Assembly: GCA_947460445.1 (NCBI GenBank)
Contig: CANHHS010000034.1
Location: forward strand, 1 to 13,502
DNA from: Opitutia bacterium
GTDB taxonomy: Bacteria; Verrucomicrobiota; Verrucomicrobiia; Opitutales; UBA953
Direction of reading: 5' to 3'
DNA: 13,502 nucleotides
How positions within the stretch are numbered: position 1 is the first letter of the stretch; each line of letters opens with the position of its first letter. Below are positions 1 through 7,816 of the stretch, piece after piece. Made by a program: the position numbers and the translations under genes. The notes beneath the pieces are model-generated. The model was given only the letters and a program-made list of their open reading frames with translations, ran no database searches and was not told where the DNA came from.

Positions 1-2520
1 GCTTGAGCCATCTGCCTGACAGATAGTGGCCGTATGGCGAAGGTCATGAAGTCCTCGGGCGTACCATCCGCCACTCGCCCATTGGTCGTTATTTACAGGG
101 GAACGGAAAGCATCGAGGTTAACAGGTGCCGCGAGGAGCTCTTTGCCGTTTCGCTGATAACTAACGAGCGCACCCGTTTGGCGATCGAAGCTAGCTGTCC
201 AGCCTGACAGTCCGATGGTGACGCGATTACCCGTTGTCTTCATTTCTGGCACTTGGGCGGTAGTGATGATGCTAGGCTTTTCTCCGTTGATGTTAAGTGC
301 GACTGTGCCGCGGCTCATGAGTGTGCCTGCCTTGGCCCACGCATAGTCTTTGGCGAGATGGAATTCCACTTCTACGTGATACTCAGCGCCAGGTTGTTTC
401 TGTGGTGCGGAGAGTTCTGTGGGAATCGCTACTGCGACCACGCTTTGTGGCGCGCATTGCGGTGCGGCCGACGTAATAGACTTTATGATTTTTCCGTCTT
501 CGCGGAGATTCCAGGTTAGACGGTAATCAGACAGGTCCTTGAAGAAGTATTTATTGCGAATGAGTATGAGGCCTTCGGCGCTCAAGCCATCCACGACTGC
601 GCTCGCGAAGGTTTGACGTGCCTCGTACCAAGCTGGCTTTGGGGTGCGGTCAGCAAAGACGACGCCCTTGACGATGAAGAGGCCATCGTTCGGGTTATCC
701 CCGAATTCCCCGCCATAATTTTCGCGGCGGATACCATCGCGAACGGTATAAAGCGTTTGATCCTGCCACTCCCAAATGCCACCACCGATGACATTATCGG
801 AAGACTCAATAGCAGCTTGGTAGTCCGCAAGATTTCCATTCCCATTATTCATCATGTGGGCGTATTCGCAGATATAGAACGGCTTCTTGCGATTTTTGTT
901 GGCGGCGAGATCGCGCACCCAGCCAACCCCGGGGTACATGGTGCTATCGAGATCGCAGAACGAACTATTGCGCTCATAGTGCGTCGGACGGGATGTATCG
1001 ATGGCTTTGAGGGCGGTGTGTGCGGCCTCGAAGTTCTTACCTGGACCTGCTTCATTCCCAAGTGACCAAATGACGATCGATGGGTGCGTCTTATCGCGTT
1101 CTACCATCGCAACTACACGTTCCACGTGGGCTTTTTCCCATTCTTTGGGATGCGAAAGCGATTGCTCGCCATAGTAGTAGCCGTGCGACTCGATATTGGC
1201 TTCATCGACTAAGTAAATGCCATGGATATCACAGAGATAGTACCAGTAAGGGTCGTTAGGGTAGTGAGACGTACGGACGTGGTTCATGTTCGCTGTCTTT
1301 AGACGAACAATATCCAAGAACATGCTTTCACGTGAAACCGCATGGCCCGTTTCTGGCATATGCTCATGTCGATTAGTGCCCTTCAATTTAACCGGTTGTC
1401 CGTTAACTAAGAAACGGGGGCCTTTGATTTCAACTTCGCGAAAACCGAGATTACAGGAGACTGCCTCCGTAACGAGACCATCGGCTTCAGCTTGAGTAAC
1501 CGAGAGTGTATAGAGATTGGGGACTTCTGCTGACCAAAGCATGGGTGCCTTGGCAGGGATATTTAAAGCCACAGAGACTTCAGCGCCGGGTGCGATGGTA
1601 ACCTCTTTGCTCGCAGGTGAAGCGCCAGGGAAGGGCTTGCCGTCGCGTTCAAGCACGGAAGCGGTCACTGTGCGCTTAGCCGGCTTATCAGTTAAGTTAC
1701 GAAGTGTTGCGGATACTTTAACGGTCGCGTCCTGGTACGTCGCATCGAGGTCGGTTAAGGCCGCAAGGTCTCGAATCTGTACTGTCGGACGTGCGCGGAG
1801 CGCGACAGACCGGAAGATGCCGCTGAGGCGCCACATGTCTTGGCACTCAAGGTAGCTGCCATCACTTAGACGATAGACTTCTGCCGCCACCGTATTTTTG
1901 CCTGACTGTAAGTAATCGGTAATATCAAAAACTGCTGGCGTGCGACTGTCTTTAGAGAAGCCGACATACTTTCCGTTTATCCAAAGATAAAAGAAAGAGT
2001 CGACCCCATCAAAGTGAATGAAGATCCGTTGACCTTTCCAATTGGCAGGCACTTCGAACTCTCGACGGTACGATCCCACAGGATTACGGTTTTCGTATGT
2101 GACATAGTTTTTGGGCGGTTCGCCCATGACTTTTGGCCAATCGCGCTTAAAGATATACTGTTGATTCACGTAAACGGGGACATCGTACCCCTGAGTTTGC
2201 CAGCAAGAAGGAACTGTAATCGTTTTCCATTTGGAAACATCGAAAGAGGGTTTTTCAAAGCCGACCGGGCGTTGCTCAGGACGTTTAACCCAATTAAATT
2301 TCCACTCGCCATCGAGTGAAAGGTGCCAGGGAGAGGTATCGGGCAAAATACCTAACGAACTCGCTTGGCTCGGAAATGAGCCGAGAATCGACGTGGGTCG
2401 CTCTTTGTTGAGCGACAAATTTTGCTCCTGCTCCCATTCTTTGCCGGTGGGTTCAGCGGCAATAATATGGGTAGAGGCGATCAGTAGGCCAAATAGGCAA
2501 GACAGACGGAGCGAGTTCAT
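1..2520 (-). CDS. lacZ: LacZ-type beta-galactosidase, glycoside hydrolase family 2, exported, 3' end outside window
   Basis: Hydrolyses terminal beta-D-galactosyl residues with retention. An unbroken frame of 840 codons runs from ATG at 2520 to the window edge; LacZ proteins are usually 1,000-1,100 residues, so the C-terminal part is missing. Residues 1-22 look like a signal peptide ending IIAA, implying export, unlike cytoplasmic E. coli LacZ. Domains: jelly-roll sugar-binding domain about 65-240 (LDGEWKFNWVKRPEQRP), Ig-like domain about 240-360, TIM barrel about 360-660 and the start of the small-chain domain near 765 (FRSPVNND). In the barrel, GTNRHEH, VRTSHYPN and DEANIESHG precede the acid/base Glu490 (SLGNEAG) and nucleophile Glu552 (ICEYAHMMNN); Glu444 and His446 match the E. 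coli magnesium ligands. The motif usually read as WDW is WEW here. It lies 55 bases downstream of the GH35 gene. No Shine-Dalgarno site is seen; an in-frame TGA 48 bases upstream with no ATG in between supports this start. Confidence 0.95.
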   Translation of the reverse strand, partial: MNSLRLSCLFGLLIASTHIIAAEPTGKEWEQEQNLSLNKERPTSILGSFPSQASSLGILPDTSPWHLSLDGEWKFNWVKRPEQRPVGFEKPSFDVSKWKTITVPSCWQTQGYDVPVYVNQQYIFKRDWPKVMGEPPKNYVTYENRNPVGSYRREFEVPANWKGQRIFIHFDGVDSFFYLWINGKYVGFSKDSRTPAVFDITDYLQSGKNTVAAEVYRLSDGSYLECQDMWRLSGIFRSVALRARPTVQIRDLAALTDLDATYQDATVKVSATLRNLTDKPAKRTVTASVLERDGKPFPGASPASKEVTIAPGAEVSVALNIPAKAPMLWSAEVPNLYTLSVTQAEADGLVTEAVSCNLGFREVEIKGPRFLVNGQPVKLKGTNRHEHMPETGHAVSRESMFLDIVRLKTANMNHVRTSHYPNDPYWYYLCDIHGIYLVDEANIESHGYYYGEQSLSHPKEWEKAHVERVVAMVERDKTHPSIVIWSLGNEAGPGKNFEAAHTALKAIDTSRPTHYERNSSFCDLDSTMYPGVGWVRDLAANKNRKKPFYICEYAHMMNNGNGNLADYQAAIESSDNVIGGGIWEWQDQTLYTVRDGIRRENYGGEFGDNPNDGLFIVKGVVFADRTPKPAWYEARQTFASAVVDGLSAEGLILIRNKYFFKDLSDYRLTWNLREDGKIIKSITSAAPQCAPQSVVAVAIPTELSAPQKQPGAEYHVEVEFHLAKDYAWAKAGTLMSRGTVALNINGEKPSIITTAQVPEMKTTGNRVTIGLSGWTASFDRQTGALVSYQRNGKELLAAPVNLDAFRSPVNNDQWASGGWYARGLHDLRHTATICQADGSS

Positions 2521-2575
2521 GCTTCGCCGAATCTGCCTTAGTTTTTTGGCATAGCAAGCCGTGGTCTTTCACAAC

Positions 2576-4933
2576 CTACTGCCCTAAAAATGGCTCTTTA
2601 GACAGATAAACCCGGCAATCTTTAATTCGGCCATTCGCCATGTCTTGGCGTGGCTGTAATCGTAAGCCTGTTAGCGTTTGTGACGAACCAAGGTCTAAGA
2701 TGACGAGATGGGGGTGTTTCGGGGCAGTGCCCTGCCAGCGCGTGTGCCAATAGGTTGTTGGCTGTAAATCAAAGATATTATCTGCCGAACCATTTTCGGA
2801 TTCGAGCTCTTCGCTGTCAGCAAAGGCCGTCTTCCAACTTGTTCGCGGAATATTCGTTCCATTTGTACCAACAGCCTCTAGTTCAGCGAGTGTCGCGTAA
2901 GCTTGGTCGTCGTGAGCGGAGAGCACCTCGAGGGCAAGGTAGCGACCGGTGGCAGGTTTGCTGAAATTAATCTCCTGCCAATCAGTTCCAGGTGCAAGCT
3001 GTGCGCCGGCTACCAGGTTTTCTTCGATCAACTTAATCTGTTGTGCGGGCTTTCGGTGGGCCCGGCTCATGCCTTCGTTGCGCACTTCATCTAAGATGGG
3101 AGTATTCAGTCCTGCGAGTGTCGGTTCAGTTGGGCCAACGAAATCTAAGACAACTACATCATTGTCGCCTTCTCTAAGCCAGCAGCCAGGAAGGAACATT
3201 GTCTGGGTTGGCCCAATATTCCAGAAGCGGCCGAGGTTATGTCCATTGACCCAGAGCACGCCTTTACTCCAGCCGCGTACATCCAACCAAGTGTCTTTGT
3301 TGGCTGCGGCCTTAAAGGTGCCGTGCCAAAAAGCAGGACCTTTCACCGTTTCATTTTTCCAGTGCAAGTTACTCGGAGGTGTTGATTCGAGTGAAAGACC
3401 TGCGAAGGTCCAATCTGTTAGCTGAATGGTTGCCCCTTTGGTGTTTTTCAGAGCAGCTTTCGTGAATCCTTTTCGGTCATGGAGTTGTCCGCCATAGTTT
3501 ACGCGGCCCATTGCTTCTACGAGCACATCAAGCCGTGCGGGTCGTGAGAGATTCGGCAGCCCGATATTTGTATCTCCTATTCTCCGGTCGACTTTGCCGA
3601 CAAGATTTCCGTCAACAAAAACCCAAGCAAAGTCGTGAAGCTCGGAGAGTTGCAGTGAGAAATCGTTCCCTGCGGGTATAGTTGCGGAATAAACCGCAAA
3701 GCCGAGCCCGAGGCCATTTGCTTCAAATGTCAGCGGCCCTTTATTAGCGATAGTTTTCGCACGCGGTAAGTTGGAAAAAATAGAAGTGCTTTCGGTAAGG
3801 CGCACTTGGGTAATCGTTTGGATCGGAATGCCTGCGGGCGGATCGGGGATGGTTTCGCCAGGGTTTAAGAACTGAGCGAACAGCTTGCGCATCGCATCAA
3901 ATTTCTCAGTACGATTACCTTGTTCGCCGATCGGAGCGTCGTAGTCATAACTACTCGTTTGAGGTACATAGGGGGGGCTATTGGCGCCTGACCATAGACC
4001 AAAAGTCGTCCCACCATGTGCCATGTACATGCTAAATGAACCGCGTTGCTCGAGCATCCAGCGCAAGTCTGCGAGCATTCGGTCGGTGGGTCCGCGGTGG
4101 TGTGGCTTGCCCCAGCTGTCGAACCAGCCTGGGTAAAACTCGCCACACATCAATGGCCCGACTGCACGATTCTTTCGCAATGACGCAAAAGCGTCCTTGG
4201 GATTACTCCCGAAGTTCACGACGCTAAAAATATCTTCGCGCGCGTCGTTGCGCATTTGGCTAGGACCGTCGCAATGAAAGAGGGGCACAGTGAAGCCAGC
4301 AGTCAGAAGTTGGTCGCGGACCTGACCCATATAGACTTTGTCGCTGCCGTAGCTGCCGTATTCATTTTCAACTTGGACCATCAGGATGGGTCCGCCTTGC
4401 GTCACTTGAAGAGGGGTTAACACGCGGCCAACTTCTTTAAGCCAACGTCCTGCCGGTATCATGTAGGCGGGATCGGGTGTACGTAGGAATTTTCGGTCGC
4501 TGGGCCCATCGCGCAGTAACCACCAGGGGAAGCCGCCAAACTCCCATTCTGCGCAGACATAAGGCCCAGGCCGCAAAATGACATAGAGTCCTTGTCGTTG
4601 AGCCTCGCGACAAAACTCAGCAGCATCGCGATCTTCGGACCAGTTGAAGTTCCCAGGTGTTGATTCGTGAAAGTTCCAAAAAAGGTAGGCGCAAACGGTG
4701 TTGAATCCCGCCGCACGTACCATGGCAAGTCGATGCGCCCAATACGCCCGCGGGATTCTTGCCATATGTACTTCCGCGCAACGAATGATAAAGGGCTGCC
4801 CTTTGAGCAAAAAATCTTTTTCGCCGATAGCGAAAGGTACTGTGTTATTCGAGGTGGCTAGCCAAGGCGGTGTCGCACCTTGCGCTGGTGAGATAAAAAA
4901 TAGGCATATGAAAACTAAGAAGACACGACTCAT
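2576..4933 (-). CDS. Exported GH35 beta-galactosidase with C-terminal discoidin-like (F5/8C) region
   Basis: 785 residues. Residues 1-19 form a signal peptide (cleavage likely after AQG), so it acts in the periplasm or outside the cell. The GH35 TIM barrel spans about 33-355: LFWNFHE (84-90), QVENEYG with acid/base Glu191, GEFYPGW with nucleophile Glu265, and MYMAHGGTTFG plus SSYDYDAPIGE, all characteristic of the family. Beta-sandwich domains follow (about 400-600; VRGWSKGVLWVNGHNLGRFW is the usual galactose-binding-like segment). Residues about 640-785 resemble coagulation factor 5/8 type C domains (FDLQPTTYWHTRW, ILDLG, LQPRQDMANGRIKD). The expected activity is removal of terminal beta-galactose from oligosaccharides or galactans; the real substrate cannot be read from sequence. 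The gene sits 41 bases after hisD and 55 before the GH2 gene, suggesting co-transcription. No Shine-Dalgarno is visible; a four-codon reading frame ends in an ATGA overlap with this start. Confidence 0.96.
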   Translation of the reverse strand: MSRVFLVFICLFFISPAQGATPPWLATSNNTVPFAIGEKDFLLKGQPFIIRCAEVHMARIPRAYWAHRLAMVRAAGFNTVCAYLFWNFHESTPGNFNWSEDRDAAEFCREAQRQGLYVILRPGPYVCAEWEFGGFPWWLLRDGPSDRKFLRTPDPAYMIPAGRWLKEVGRVLTPLQVTQGGPILMVQVENEYGSYGSDKVYMGQVRDQLLTAGFTVPLFHCDGPSQMRNDAREDIFSVVNFGSNPKDAFASLRKNRAVGPLMCGEFYPGWFDSWGKPHHRGPTDRMLADLRWMLEQRGSFSMYMAHGGTTFGLWSGANSPPYVPQTSSYDYDAPIGEQGNRTEKFDAMRKLFAQFLNPGETIPDPPAGIPIQTITQVRLTESTSIFSNLPRAKTIANKGPLTFEANGLGLGFAVYSATIPAGNDFSLQLSELHDFAWVFVDGNLVGKVDRRIGDTNIGLPNLSRPARLDVLVEAMGRVNYGGQLHDRKGFTKAALKNTKGATIQLTDWTFAGLSLESTPPSNLHWKNETVKGPAFWHGTFKAAANKDTWLDVRGWSKGVLWVNGHNLGRFWNIGPTQTMFLPGCWLREGDNDVVVLDFVGPTEPTLAGLNTPILDEVRNEGMSRAHRKPAQQIKLIEENLVAGAQLAPGTDWQEINFSKPATGRYLALEVLSAHDDQAYATLAELEAVGTNGTNIPRTSWKTAFADSEELESENGSADNIFDLQPTTYWHTRWQGTAPKHPHLVILDLGSSQTLTGLRLQPRQDMANGRIKDCRVYLSKEPFLGQ

Positions 4934-4958
4934 GTGACTGTCATGTGGACACTCTTTT

Positions 4959-4980
4959 CGCTAAGGTGTTCCACTTAGCG
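4959..4980 (-). other. Inverted repeat overlapping the hisD stop codon
   Basis: On the minus strand CGCTAAG and CTTAGCG form a 7-bp stem around an 8-base loop; with one bulged C the stem can extend by GTG/CAC around a GAA loop. The 5' arm contains the hisD stop codon. No U-run follows (AAAAGAG instead), so it is not a standard intrinsic terminator. It could protect the 3' end of the upstream message or mark a processing point between the housekeeping genes and the galactosidases. Function is inferred. Confidence 0.4.
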
Positions 4981-6276
4981 CTTAGACAAGCGCAGGGAGA
5001 GCGACCGGCCATGGGCATCAAGCTTTTCCATCTGTGCAAAGGCCTCGACGACGGCCGCCGCGCGTTTGGCAGAGGCTTTATCATAGCGCACTATACTCGT
5101 GCGACGCAGGAAGTCGGTGACGCGCAGGCCACTAAAGAAGCGCCCCGTACCGCCCGTTGGGAGCGTGTGGCTAGGACCAGCGGTAAAGTCGCCGATAACT
5201 GTCGGGGTATACGCTCCCAGTAGCTGAGCGCCTGCCGTGGTAATGGCTTTGGAAAGCGCCTGCATCTTTCGCTCCGCAATGAGCAGCTGAAGGTGTTCAG
5301 GGGCAACTCGATTGGCGACTGCAGCTGCATCTTCAATTTTCGGGACGATGATTATCAGGAGTCGTTCGCTGAGAATGCGACGAATTTTCTCCCCATGGGC
5401 GAGTCCAGCGCACTGAGATATTGCTGATCGCTCGCAAGCAGAAGCCAACGCTTCGTCGTCTGTCACCAGGTAAAGTTTTTCTTTCCCGCTGCCATGCTCT
5501 GCTTGTGCGCAGAGATCGGCGCCAACCCATTCTGGATTCGCTGTTTTATCAGCGATAATCATGACTTCACTTGGACCAGGTAAGAGATCGATGCCGACGA
5601 GGCCGAAGAGTTGTCGTTTTGCTTCAGTTACGTACGCATTGCCGGGACCAAAGATTTTATCGACCGATGGAATGCTAGCTGTGCCAAGGGCCATGGCGGC
5701 GATTGCTTGTGCTCCGCCGACGACATAAACTTCTTTGACGCCGCAAATGGAGAGGGTCGCCAGTAAATCTGAATTAATCTTCCCTTCAGCATTCGGAGGC
5801 GTGCAGGCCACGAGGTGCGGCACGCCCGCAACTTGTGCCGGAATGGCTGACATGATGACGCTTGAGACAAGCGGGGCCTGTCCTCCAGGAATATAAAGCC
5901 CGCAGCGCTGAATGGGCAGATGGCGTTCGCCCACTTGCGCACCGTGCGGATTACGCGCGAGCCAAGATTTGGGAAGCGTGCGCTTGTGAAAGTCACGCAC
6001 GCAACGGATCGCTTCATCGATGGCTTTGCGACGTTCGGGAGTCAGGGCTTTGACTGCACGAAGCATATGTTCTTCGGGCACGCGCAACTGCCGGACGTTT
6101 AATTTAGCGTGGTCGAACCGGGCTGTATGATAGAGTACTGCGACATCGCCGCGCGTGCGCACATCGGCAATAATTTCTGAAACAACTTGTCGGACGGACA
6201 GCTCCGCCTCCCCGTTGCCGACAAAAGTAGATAATCGCGCGTCGAAATCGCGATCCGTGCGGCGCAGAACGGCCAT
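4975..6276 (-). CDS. hisD: Histidinol dehydrogenase
   Basis: Catalyses the last two steps of histidine synthesis, oxidising L-histidinol to L-histidine with two NAD+ in the cytoplasm. The 433 residues match the family's usual length. The HisD signature runs from FGPGNAYV (209-216) through LLPGPSEVMIIAD (231-243). Zinc and catalytic residues line up with E. coli HisD: Gln258 and His261 (CAQAEHG), catalytic Glu327 and His328 (APEHLQL), Asp363 (IGDFTAGPSH) and His422 near the C terminus. Thus the enzyme looks intact. ATG at 6276 lies 3 bases after the stop of the LolA-like gene, with no room for a Shine-Dalgarno outside that gene, pointing to translational coupling. hisA is two genes upstream; no other his gene is in the window, so the pathway is scattered or continues elsewhere. 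Confidence 0.98.
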   Translation of the reverse strand: MAVLRRTDRDFDARLSTFVGNGEAELSVRQVVSEIIADVRTRGDVAVLYHTARFDHAKLNVRQLRVPEEHMLRAVKALTPERRKAIDEAIRCVRDFHKRTLPKSWLARNPHGAQVGERHLPIQRCGLYIPGGQAPLVSSVIMSAIPAQVAGVPHLVACTPPNAEGKINSDLLATLSICGVKEVYVVGGAQAIAAMALGTASIPSVDKIFGPGNAYVTEAKRQLFGLVGIDLLPGPSEVMIIADKTANPEWVGADLCAQAEHGSGKEKLYLVTDDEALASACERSAISQCAGLAHGEKIRRILSERLLIIIVPKIEDAAAVANRVAPEHLQLLIAERKMQALSKAITTAGAQLLGAYTPTVIGDFTAGPSHTLPTGGTGRFFSGLRVTDFLRRTSIVRYDKASAKRAAAVVEAFAQMEKLDAHGRSLSLRLSKR

Positions 6277-6279
6277 TGC

Positions 6280-7026
6280 TTAGCGGACAGGGAACGTGAA
6301 CGAGTCCTGGTTGATCTCGCCGTTGATGATCACTTTGTCGAAGACAAACGTGCCAGCTACTTTGCCGTCTTGGCGGATGCTTACTTTCTTAGATACACGC
6401 ACGCCATCGACTAACATGGTTTCTTCTTCGACTTGACGCTGGAATGTCGCATCGGATTGCGGGATATCTGTCGCAACGAGCGCAAAAGTCTCTGCGTCGA
6501 AATGGCGAACGGATTTGTAGCCGCTCTTGTAAGCATACTCGAGCGAGTAAACTTTGTGCCCCTCGACAGTTGTAGTTTCTTTGAGGGTTACTTTGCCGTC
6601 ATCAGGACCTTTAAAGAAAGCTAAGTCGCTGCGCGCCATGTCGCTGAGTCGCTCAGCGATTTCGTGCGGCAGTGGTTTAGCGCTGTCGGACTGACCAGTG
6701 GTTAATTCAGCCCTGCGAGTCCATGCCTCGAGGCCGTTGCTCACGACGGAAATTTCGACCGTAAATTCTTTATCATAGCGGAGCTCGCGACGTTTTCCGC
6801 CCGCAGCGACTTCAATGATAAAGCTTTGTCCAGCCTTGCCATCTGCATCGATAACTTTGCCTTCATAATGAATAGAAGCAACACGGTCCAAGAATCCAGT
6901 GTCCTTCGCAATCGCGCCACGTGCTTTCTTGATAACGTCACCCGCGTCGAGTGCGGCAAAGGCTTGCGAAGTGAATGCTACGAGGGTCGCCGCAGTGAGG
7001 GCAAGCAGTCGGACAGGGGAGGCCAT
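6280..7026 (-). CDS. Exported protein with LolA-like fold, function unknown
   Basis: 248 residues. Residues 1-24 form a signal peptide with an AFA cleavage site and no lipobox cysteine; the protein has no cysteine at all, so it should be a soluble periplasmic protein. The mature part alternates short beta strands and ends in IINGEINQDSFTFPVR. That ending, plus segments such as VEGHKVYSLEYAYKSG and RHFDAETFALVATDI, resembles the half-barrel of LolA/LolB and outer-membrane lipoprotein-sorting-like proteins, which carry lipids or lipoproteins. This is a fold-level resemblance; no LolA-specific residue was identified and a role in lipoprotein transport is not shown. It sits 50 bases after hisA and 3 bases before hisD, a surprising place for an exported protein, and is probably co-transcribed with both. 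Confidence 0.85.
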   Translation of the reverse strand: MASPVRLLALTAATLVAFTSQAFAALDAGDVIKKARGAIAKDTGFLDRVASIHYEGKVIDADGKAGQSFIIEVAAGGKRRELRYDKEFTVEISVVSNGLEAWTRRAELTTGQSDSAKPLPHEIAERLSDMARSDLAFFKGPDDGKVTLKETTTVEGHKVYSLEYAYKSGYKSVRHFDAETFALVATDIPQSDATFQRQVEEETMLVDGVRVSKKVSIRQDGKVAGTFVFDKVIINGEINQDSFTFPVR

Positions 7027-7027
7027 A

Positions 7028-7053
7028 GGGCAATCACTGTTGGGATTGTGCCC
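7028..7053 (-). promoter_or_regulatory. Possible mRNA hairpin just before the LolA-like start codon
   Basis: On the minus strand GGGCACAATC and GATTGCCC can pair (five plus three base pairs with a two-base bulge) around an 8-base loop, ending one base before the start codon. There is no U-run. Such a hairpin would cover the ribosome landing site and could lower translation of the exported gene relative to hisA, but it may be fortuitous. Confidence 0.3.
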
Positions 7054-7076
7054 TTGGGACGCAAGCCTCGGAGCGT

Positions 7077-7811
7077 TTAGCCCCCTTGCTGGGCTGCTAA
7101 AATAAGGTCTGAAGTCTCAGCTTTTCCCTCATAAAGCGCCTTGCCGACGATGCTGCCGATTAGGTTGGGGCACTCGCGTGCGAGTTGAGCTAGGCGGACG
7201 ATATCCTCTCGCCCAGAAACGCCACCTGAAGCAATGACGTCGGCACTGCACGCTTTCAGCATTTCGCGAAGCGAACCCCAATTCGGCCCCTTGAGCATGC
7301 CGTCTGTGGCGATGTCCGTAAAAATGACAGTACTCACGCCGAGATCTGCCGCTGTCTGGGCGAGATCAATGGCGCGAAGCGCGGTAACGTCTTTCCAGCC
7401 CTTCACCGCAACTAAGCCATCCTTCGCATCAATGCCTAACGCAAGTCGTGGGCCATGCGCTTGTGCGATCTCTTTCAGAAAAGACGGATCGGATGCGGCC
7501 CGCGTTCCCAAAATAATGCGCGAGGCGCCTGCTGCGAGTGCGGCTTCAGCAGATGCCCGGTCACGTAGTCCGCCGCCGAATTGGACCTTGGCTCCAAGTG
7601 ATGCGATGCGTTTTAGAATTTCTAAATTACGTGGGGTGCCTTCAAATGCGCCGTCGAGATCTACGACATGTATCCATGTAGCGCCTGCTTTTATAAAACG
7701 GCGAGCGGGCTCCACGGGGTCATCAAAATAATCCGTTCGGGCGTCGTCTTTTCCTTGTGAGAGTCGAACGCAGCGACCGCCGCGAATATCAATGGCAGGG
7801 TAGATGAGCAT
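7077..7811 (-). CDS. hisA: Phosphoribosylformimino-5-aminoimidazole carboxamide ribotide isomerase
   Basis: Performs the Amadori rearrangement of ProFAR to PRFAR in histidine synthesis, in the cytoplasm. The 244 residues form a complete (beta/alpha)8 barrel of normal length. Catalytic Asp8 lies in PAIDIRGGRCVRL and the partner Asp128 in LALGIDAKDG. Phosphate-binding and barrel motifs follow in order: VVDLDGAFEG (49-58), QFGGGLRD (77-84), RIILGTRA (98-105), FTDIATDGMLKGPN (164-177), IASGGVSG (193-200) and IVGKALYEG (221-229). VKGWKD supports HisA rather than HisF or the dual-substrate PriA, though specificity is not proved. ATG at 7811 lies 5 bases after the clpX stop, so hisA is very probably translated from the clpPX message. 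AAAGAG stands before the start but only one base away, too close for normal use. Confidence 0.97.
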   Translation of the reverse strand: MLIYPAIDIRGGRCVRLSQGKDDARTDYFDDPVEPARRFIKAGATWIHVVDLDGAFEGTPRNLEILKRIASLGAKVQFGGGLRDRASAEAALAAGASRIILGTRAASDPSFLKEIAQAHGPRLALGIDAKDGLVAVKGWKDVTALRAIDLAQTAADLGVSTVIFTDIATDGMLKGPNWGSLREMLKACSADVIASGGVSGREDIVRLAQLARECPNLIGSIVGKALYEGKAETSDLILAAQQGG

Positions 7812-7816
7812 GCTCT

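Noticed and set aside
613..1065. Open frame of 150 codons on the plus strand inside the LacZ-type gene
   Set aside because: It is fully antisense to a region with intact LacZ motifs including both catalytic glutamates; its own translation shows no recognisable domain.
2364..2385. Eight-base-pair inverted repeat near the 5' end of the GH2 gene
   Set aside because: It lies wholly in coding sequence, includes a G-T pair, has no U-run and no sign of regulatory context.
2497..2520. Cysteine in the LacZ-type signal sequence as a lipobox
   Set aside because: Cys8 comes before the hydrophobic core rather than after it, so it cannot be a lipoprotein cleavage site; a standard signal-peptidase site at residue 22 fits better.
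2576..2590. Premature truncation of the GH35 protein by a stop or frameshift
   Set aside because: None of the sequence after the stop continues a discoidin domain in the same frame, and the ending VYLSKEPF resembles the natural C terminus I recall for related GH35 proteins.
2949..3425. 158-codon plus-strand frame over the GH35 3' region
   Set aside because: Antisense shadow of the GH35 beta-sandwich and discoidin-like coding sequence, with no recognisable motif.
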